Source: Peromyscus leucopus (lineage: Eukaryota; Chordata; Mammalia; Rodentia; Cricetidae). Taken from it: a stretch of 64,000 bases of DNA. The DNA is taken from the NCBI RefSeq assembly GCF_004664715.2, contig NC_051067.1, forward strand, positions 69,892,982 through 69,956,981, given 5' to 3'. Every line of letters begins with the position of its first letter. The first letter of the stretch is position 1. This document shows positions 56,496-64,000 of the stretch, piece after piece. A program made the position numbers and the translations under genes. The notes beneath the pieces are model-generated. The model searched no databases, was not told where the DNA came from, and saw nothing but the letters and a program-made list of their open reading frames with translations.

Positions 56496-58238
56496 CAGTG
56501 GACTTTTGCCCACTTTCCATGCCTGGACATTAGACAATGTCTAGAGACATTTTTGACTGACAAAGATCAGGTAATTGACCATTCCATATAGTGGTGGAAG
56601 CCATAGATGCTATTACAAGTCCCACAATGTGCAGCACAGCTACCCCTCATGAATTATTCAACCCATTGTATTCATAATGGCAAAGTTGAGAAAGCTGTCT
56701 TAATGTTGGCACATACCAGCTGTAAAAACAGAGGCTATGAGTGTTTCAGGGTACTACATGAGTTAATGTAGTGGTTTGCTGTAATAAGATCAAATTGGGT
56801 CAAGATTTCCTCTCTCACTCACCCTTTCTTAAACTTCTTCATGAAAATGCTATAACGTTTATTCTTAATACTTGTGAAGTCTGGCCACGTGCATTGCAGC
56901 ATTTGCTGTTGCGTCTGTATGCTCTTGTTCCCGTGTTCTCTCCACACATATGACAGATTGCAAAACACCAGGGTTGGAGTGTGGAGGAATTCAGAGAGGA
57001 GCCCATCCATTGTGGGTCAGTGCAACACTGTTCAACCCGGGCAGCCCCATCTGCACAGGGCAAACAGACAGCGACCGTCCTGGGGATTTTCCCTCTGGTT
57101 GTTGAAATTAGAAAGTAAAGAAATTGGTCAAATGAATTTCTGGCCTGTCAAAGTTTGGCACATCCATAAAGATGTCACCTCATAATGTGAGTTTTACATG
57201 AACATGAAGTCAGCCTAATTAATCTGGGCCATCTGACCTATAAAACGTCTTCCCAATAGAACTACCCATAAACCCTGGGGCAGAAACAGGCTAGCTTAGC
57301 TGTTCACTGCCTTCCTCCTTAGGGCCCCTGGCTTTGTCCTTCTCAGGGAGGAAGAGAGCAAACATTTAGACTGTGTAGAGTCATAAGCAGGCAGATGACA
57401 AAAATGAGACCAGTTTCCTGTTCTCTGAAGAGAATTGATGACCCACGATTTCTGCTCTTTGGAAGGAAGCAGTCTCTCTGGCTTCCAGCACAGAGCCCAG
57501 GGGAATTTGAAAACATTTCTCCAATTTTCAACTAAGACAAGCTGTGGTGTGAATGTTGACAGTCAGAAGACTGAATTCAGACCCTTCTTTATGAGTGAGC
57601 TACATTCCTGAGCTTCCCTTCCTCTCTAGAACCATGTGACCAGAGTGTTGTCACCCTGGGGCTGGAGTAACAGAAATGAAAAAGGGTGACATTTTCCAAG
57701 GAAGGAAAACATGCCTGCTAAAAGGGCTTTAAGCTCTAATTGTTAATCTGTGATATTTTTTTTCTTTTTCTCCTTTGTTCTTTTGTTTTATCATTACTCA
57801 CATGACCAGGAGTTACTTAGTGCATTGCTTTATAAGTAAAAAGTAAAAATTAGAACAAAGAATGGAAAATTCTGCTCACAGCAAGCATCGCCAGAGCCCA
57901 AAGAAACTGGAAAGTAGTTGCTTACACATATAAGCACACATGCACACATATGTATTCAGGAAGTTAGTTTCTAAATATATTTAAGATAAATCTAAATCTC
58001 CCATGCTAGCCTATCTAAATGAACAACCACCAAATATGAATACCTTTAGATAAGAGAAAAAAACTTGTGATTATTTTTTACGTTATTCATTCACCAATCC
58101 AAAACAATTCTAGAAGATCTGCCAGCTGCCATATAGAACTTGCCATTTTGGTAAATCCTAGAAAACAAAAGATAAAGCAATATAAATCCTATCTATGAAG
58201 AGGATATCATTTTTGTTTGGGAAACAAATGAAAAATAA
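56492..58238. other. Unique intergenic DNA
   Basis: Open frames of up to 103 codons (56874-57185) show no domain. No repeat was recognised. Confidence 0.4.
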
Positions 58239-58572
58239 GTCATTTCCCTCTGTATCCATGGATTCAACATTCATGGACTCAATCCACTGTATGCAAAAAA
58301 AAAAAAGGTTGAAAAAGAAAATTGCTTACCAGGTACAGACACGTTTTTCCTTGTGACTGTTCCCTTAAAAATATATTATATAACACTATCCACTTACGTT
58401 TACACTGCATTGTGTAAGATACTCATGCAAGAAATGATCTGACCCATACATTATTGCATGGGCTCCATGAAAGTATTACATTTTACCTAAGAGACTTGTG
58501 CATCTGTAGATTTTAGTGTCTTGAAGAGGGATCCTAGAAATGATTCCCATGGACACAGGGAAACAATTGTAT
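58239..58572 (+). mobile_element. Tigger-like ancient DNA transposon copy
   Basis: It starts 'tccctctgtatccatggatt' and ends 'cccatggacacagggaaaca', matching the termini of the copy at 30868-31202 in order, with an internal A run. Confidence 0.6.
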
Positions 58573-58924
58573 GGTGTGAAGTGGTGGTGGTGGGGTAGTA
58601 AAAATGAAATAAAATCTTTTAGCTATCCTCTCAGCTTACAGAATGAAGCCTACAGCACATCACACAGAGCCATTTGTGGTTTGGCTGATCTCACTGCCTG
58701 ACGCTTTCCAACAGGATCCATTTGCTTCTGCCAAAATGATCTGTGGCCATAGCTATTACTCACAACTTTACCCTGAAGCTGGAATTTGTTTTCCTTTTCT
58801 CTCATCAACAGCTGGCCTTCAAAATCCACCCCAAGCATTATTTTTTGGAGAAAACATCCCATGAATACTATTTTTGGTGCTACACATATAGCCTGGGTTT
58901 CACACATCATGTACACATTTGTTG
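58573..58924. other. Unique spacer
   Basis: It includes short open frames on both strands without known domains. Confidence 0.35.
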
Positions 58925-59283
58925 TAGTCAGTGGTCTATGGCTGTGAAGAGGTAACGTGACCAAGCCAACTCTTACAAAAGAAAGGATTTAATTGAGGGC
59001 TTGCTTACAATTTCAGAGGTTTAGTCCTTTACCATCATGGTGGGAAGCATGGTAACACACAGGCAGAGATGGTGCTGGAGACATAGCTGAGAGCTACATC
59101 CTGATCTAAGCCTAGAGAGACTCTGGGCTTAGCATGGGCTTTTGAAACCTCAAAGGCCAACTCTTGTGAAACACTTCCTCCAACAAAACCACATCTCCTA
59201 TTCCTTTCAAATGGCACCCCTCCTCGGCAACCAAGTATTCAAATGTATGAGACTGTGGGGGCCGTTCTTATTCAAACCACCAG
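58925..59283 (+). mobile_element. URR1-like rodent repeat
   Basis: It runs from 'gtctatggctgtgaagagg' via 'ggtttagtcctttaccatca' and 'cacttcctccaacaaaacca' to 'gttcttattcaaaccacca'. It is the same family as the antisense copy at 37484-37838. Confidence 0.6.
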
Positions 59284-59425
59284 TACCTTGTACAGTACTG
59301 TTTCACTTGTCTCTCCAGCTAAGTCTTGAATGCCTAGCACAGACTATGAGCAGTGGATGAATTTAGAAAATAAGGAAATAAAGTGAGATTTCATATGTCT
59401 CTGAAGTTGTATCAAAAGGTAGTGA

Positions 59426-59575
59426 GGGGCTGGGGGTGCTATTCAGTGGTGGAACACTTGTCTGATTTATGTCTGGCTCTAGGTTCAATTCCTAGCAGAA
59501 GGAAGGAAGGAAGGGAGGGAGGGAGGAAGGCTGGGAGGGAAGAAAGAAAGGAACAGTAGAAAGAGAGAGAAAAGG
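59426..59575 (+). mobile_element. ID-like SINE with purine-rich tail
   Basis: 'gaggggctgggggtgctatt' and 'cagtggtggaacacttgtct' followed by 'aggttcaattcctagc' form a tRNA-like ID body. It ends in an AAGG/GGGA-rich tail (about 59500-59575). Confidence 0.65.
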
Positions 59576-60186
59576 AGGAAGGAACTGTTTAAGGCAGTTG
59601 TAGGGTGGGGCATCTACCTAAAATTCCATCTACTCTGAGGGAGGAGGATTAGGATAGCTTTTTCAATATATAAAGTCCCTATTGAAAGAAATGCACAAAG
59701 CATGGTAGGCTTTGTTCATTTGGGTGTCAGAAAAGTATCCTTTCTCCCACTCCCAGATGGGTGGAATAAGAGAAAGTGCTTCCAAGCAAGGCAGATGCAA
59801 GTACCAAGCAGACCCTGCACTTGGAAACCTTTGCTAGATGTCTTGGGTTGCACAAGCTGCCTTGCTAATAACTCATGAATACTCACAGCAGCAAAGAGCG
59901 AACAGCATCCATGGGGTGTGACATTTATCTAGTGGAACAAGGCAAGAGTGGGTGGGAAAAGTAAATTAGATGCCATAATCTGGACAGGTGGTTCTGATTA
60001 GGAACCTTTCCAACCCTTCCAGAGCACTTGGAAATGACATTATGACATGGAGCTAATGGCCCCTAAGCACCCTACCACTGCAGGACAATCCTTCACTGGG
60101 AAGCATTGCCTTGCTGAGATGCTATGATGGATCAGCGAAACTCCTCGGTATTCAAAGGCAGGCTAAGGATTTGGAACATTATTTTG
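59576..60186. other. Unique intergenic DNA
   Basis: Nothing recognised. Confidence 0.4.
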
Positions 60187-60900
60187 CCGTGAATGGGAAA
60201 TACACAGAGATACATGGAAACGTGGTCCTAGCGTCTCACTCCTCTCCACAGTGCTGTGGTCACGCCCGGGAAACCCGATCAGGAACAGCCGCAGAAACAG
60301 AATTCTCACTTTTGCAGTAGAAGTGGACATCAGAAAACGCTAGCCAAGAACTTCTCTGGAAATCTGTAGCGTGATATTCCCTCTGCTCCAAAGCTGCTGT
60401 GTGAACACATGGCAGCCCCACAGAAGTCGGCCTCCGCCCTCCTTAAGCTTTTCCGGAAGATGGAACTTGCCCTTTGAAAGGGACACACACACAAAAAAGT
60501 AAAACCCCGCTCGATTCCGACTTGAGATTAAAACTGGAAGACATTACATTGTTTTTGGAAAAGACTTCAGAAAAGCCGGGGTTCAAAAAGAATGCATCAT
60601 AAAACAGGTGTTAGAAGCAGAACCATGATGCAGGGGTGTCACGCCATGATACAGCGATTTTTGCCTTTGCTGTCAGTCCCACATGCGCTGCCAGGAAATG
60701 CAGTCCTAAGCGTTCAAGTGAAAAGCCCAACAATATTCCAGGCTTCCGCCTGACAAAGAGCAGGGCTCTAATCCTTCTGCTGGAACTGTAGGCTGAGCTT
60801 TGGCTGGAGGCAAAGCACTGAGTGTCTCCGCTCTCGGCACTTAACGGTGGAAACTTGAAAAGCAATAACTTTGTTCCTCTGACTTATGACTCAGAAAATG
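60187..60900. promoter_or_regulatory. CpG-enriched unique block, candidate regulatory DNA
   Basis: About two dozen CpG dinucleotides occur in roughly 660 bp with no SINE to explain them, against CpG-poor surroundings. An AP-1-type TGACTCA lies at about 60887-60893. No exon, ORF or TATA box is convincing. A distal enhancer or a weak promoter is possible. Confidence 0.25.
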
Positions 60901-63780
60901 GGTATGAACATGAGAAGCAAGAGGATAATTTAGTAATCTGATCATTTTGGTAGACAAATTTATACCTCTGAATGGCCCTGATGGCCCATCTTCGGTGATG
61001 CTGAAAGGTAATATAAACCTCTCACATCTGCACACCGCAGATACCTAATGTCCCATCTGGGGACCGGAAAATAGCAGGCACTCCATTCTGGACCTTAAAC
61101 CAGAGTCACGTTTGCATTTGCATTCGCCTAAATGACAGAATTCTGTTTTCAACTCTGTTCCTTCCTTCTTGACATCACCTGCTGGTGCATATTTATTTAC
61201 CTGAGTTTGGAAAAGAACTTTGAAAACTTGTAAATGTCCTTTTATCCCCACCTGAATCCTGGAAACAGCAGCTGGCTCAGCCGGCTGCAAAATATCATGC
61301 GCTAATGACTTGCATTGGAGGAAGTAGGAGAGGATTATCTGATATGCCACATTTCCTTTTTAGGCCTCTTTCAGTTACAGGCTTCTAGTCTATTTGAAAA
61401 CACCAGTAACATTACATTTCTGGGATTCTAGGTGTAACACACTGAGGACTTGCTTCTTTGTTCTGAAGTTTAGAGCCAGAGAAGGACACAGAGAAAAGAG
61501 GAGAGTGGACACTGGTTTGGATCCAATTACTTAGTTACATTAAGATAAGCAGGAAAGATGAAGTTTACATTTGAATTTCAGATGCACAGTGCTTTAGCAT
61601 CAAGTATTCCCATGCACTGTTTGTCTAAGTGCTGTATGGTATCTACTTAGACTCAAAAAATTATTCATTGTACATCTGCAATTCAAATTGAACTGATAGC
61701 TCGTATCTTTGTTTACTAAATCTGGTGACCCTTCTCGTGATGGAAAATGGATGAGCAGAGATAGCCATTCAATTCCCAAATTCCACCGCATTACAAATGA
61801 AGAGTCATGGTGTTACTAATGACAACAAAGGCATGGTGTTTCCAAATTTGTATTTAGCTTGGAGGTAAATTCGGATATTTATGTTTGAACATGTGTGTGG
61901 AATTCACATCACTAAACATTGTCCTGTGACTACAGAAAACATTGCAATTTTTGTCCCTTGACTCTAGCCTTCAATCCGACTCTCTTCCAATCATCACTGA
62001 TATAAATAAATACAGCCTCTTCATCCTCAACCTAACAGGAAGCAGAAACCTAAGCTGGAGGTGCCTGCTCACCAGCCTTTCCAGAATTTACAGCTGAATT
62101 AAATTTGTTAGTTGTAAAGAGGAATTTTTCTCTACCTAAAGTCTGGTCCAAATAGATAAGTAGATTGTGAGTAGCTTGGGCATCAGTCAGGATAGAGTAC
62201 CACAATTGCCTGTATGAATCTGGAAGCAAAAGAATAAAAGATATCCTATGGGTACTTTGAAATTTCAATATCTTGCAGAAATGAAGTGTTACCTTTGGTC
62301 TCCAGTGATACACCAAGTAGTTTTGTGCTTCTAAATAGAGCAGCAGTAAAAATTCTATCACCTACCCGAGACCCAGTGCATTTTCCTCTCTTATTATGTG
62401 CTAGTTGGTTTGTAAGAAATCACAAAACAGCATACATGAAAAGCAGCAAGCACTGTTTTTAAATCTTTCCTGAAAACTCTGAAGATGGACACAAATGCTA
62501 AAGACACCTGGTTCATGAAGCAAGAGCAGCTATACCGGGACACTGTGTTGCCACATGTTCTGCCTCTTGAGCCTGGAAGCTACAGCAGATGCAAAGCCAC
62601 AAGAACTGTTTATATGTCTATAGTGGTGTGATATGCATTCAAGCCAATTAAACAGGATTAGGTCCACAGAGCTCCCTAGACAGTATTTACTAGCCATAGC
62701 CCTTCATAGTGTGTGGGATCAAGCCATACCTACGGCTTTGAAGGAAGCTGGACTTAAACCCCGAAATGTTAAAATAAAGTTATATGATATACAAATTTGG
62801 ATCCTGGGGATTGTGTGAAGAATATGCTAGATAAGCCACATTTCTGGAACCAGTCAGAGAACAGAAATGAGCATGGAAAGCAAGTGATCTAAACCAATGG
62901 AACTATTATACTCAACAAATACAGGGGTGACATGACCATCCAAGAACCTTGATTGGCATCTTACCAGGCAAGGATGTGGCTGGAAAAAATATTATGCTTC
63001 AAAAAATCCACTGAAACAGAGTAGGGGTCAAAATGAAGTTCCAGTTATTCAAATGTGTATCTCAGTTTGATGTAATTCAGGAATTTAGTAAGATTCTAGG
63101 GAAGCACTGTATCAATTATAGGTTCCTTTCTGAGCTATTGGCACAAACATACGGGCCCCACCTTCTGCTCCCAGTTCTTTAGTTTCAAGGGGAAATCCTG
63201 CCATTTGATAACTTGAAACTCAACTTAAACACAGATTTAAAAAGAATCCTGTAAGAAAGGGACCAGAGAGTTACATTTGTAAGTTTGCTAATCTTAGCTT
63301 TGTCTGGGAAAATAAGGACAAATCGCCCCTCCAGGTTAGTCCTCAGCATTTATCAGCAGGGGAGTGTCAGTGGGTCTTCATCAGCCAGCTAGCAAAAACT
63401 ACAGTATGAAAAATTCTAAAATAAAGTGATTTTGCACTTTGACTTTCAACATCTGAAAATAAAAATATAGAACCCAAAAATACATAAGAAAGTTTTCTAA
63501 ATCATAAACGATGGCACGTGGAACTGTAATAAAGTCCCACAACCAAGATCAGCTCCACTCAGCCTTAACAGGGTATAGAAAGCATAGAGACACCTTTGTG
63601 TGTCATGGTTCAGAGGGAGAACTTTTGTAATATAAACCATATTGATCAATTTTCATGTGCTGTTTGCACTTGTTGAAAGCAGTAGGGAGGGCTCTGCTAC
63701 CCCAGACTCGAGCATGTTTCAAGAGTCCTCTAAAACTTTTTCTCCTGGGTCAGGTTGCCCCCTGCCTTTCTCCCATGCCT
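60901..63780. other. Repeat-poor unique DNA
   Basis: About 2.9 kb without a recognised SINE, LTR or microsatellite. Minus-strand frames at 61045-61350 and 62050-62361 (101 and 103 codons) have no domain I recognise. Confidence 0.35.
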
Positions 63781-63816
63781 CTATAACAGGGCAAAGGGGA
63801 AATAAAGAGCTAAGGG

Positions 63817-63826
63817 TATAAAAAAG
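63817..63826 (+). promoter_or_regulatory. TATA-box-like element
   Basis: TATAAAAAAG preceded by GGG, followed by unique, moderately GC-rich sequence to the window end. A core promoter is possible, with a start expected near 63847, but AT-rich DNA often holds such a word by chance. Confidence 0.2.
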
Positions 63827-64000
63827 CACTGCACCCTTGAGGACAGCTAAAGGAAACCCATTTCCAGCCAAGGTTACCGCTGTTTATCTCACGGTGTAAA
63901 AACGCCAGTGGTGGGAACCAGATGCTGGGAGCTCATCCACAAAGAGACAGCTCTGAGCCTAGATAGATGCTTTCAGCCAGGCTTCCCCAGCTGTTCCTGT

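Noticed and set aside
56839..57185. Overlapping frames on both strands (63-103 codons)
   Set aside because: No domain, no splice context, and mutual overlap on three frames suggests chance in a slightly GC-richer stretch.

Overview
The window looks like nuclear DNA from a muroid rodent. SINEs of the B1, B2/B3, B4 and ID types, rodent L1 3' ends and ERVK-class LTRs are scattered through an AT-rich, gene-poor background. The B1 copies carry a 3' half ('ggcgcaaagctacacagag') that I associate with cricetid rodents of the deer-mouse (Peromyscus/Neotominae) type; the genus is an inference.

No multi-exon host gene could be recognised. The only convincing long reading frame (18412-19842, minus strand) is an intronless, full-length copy of the SR splicing factor SRSF11. 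It is a retrocopy: it has a 3' UTR, AATAAA signal and poly(A) tail, and a perfect 16-bp target-site duplication (17265-17280 and 19932-19947). It sits 15 bp inside the 3' end of an LTR, in the same orientation as that LTR and downstream of its TATA box. A B1 inserted in the opposite orientation at exactly the same TT|AA nick.

Layout: 1-4.4 kb, unique sequence with an L1 3' end, one rodent repeat and microsatellites. 4.4-15.6 kb, a cluster of class II (ERVK-like) retroelements on the minus strand: a 2.86-kb non-autonomous LTR element with PBS and PPT (4467-7323), a truncated second element (8540-10904) interrupted by a solo LTR and a B1, and a decayed gag-pro-pol remnant (about 12172-15594) sharing the LTR at 10525-10904. 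16.7-21.4 kb, B1, the SRSF11 retrocopy nested in LTR copy A, and solo LTR copy C with a perfect 6-bp TSD. 21.4-28 kb, ancient L1 pieces, B1, B4 and microsatellites. 28.0-30.35 kb, a plus-strand relative of the 4.4-kb element ending in a duplicated (internal 3' end + LTR) block. 30.4-64 kb, mostly unique sequence with Tigger-like, MLT1-like and URR1-like repeats, B2/B3/B4 SINEs, a solo LTR, and several repeat-poor blocks that are candidates for conserved non-coding DNA.

The most interesting composite is LTR copy A + SRSF11 retrocopy + B1: an intact retrogene lying where an LTR promoter could drive it. Family names of repeats are from recognition only; no database was searched.
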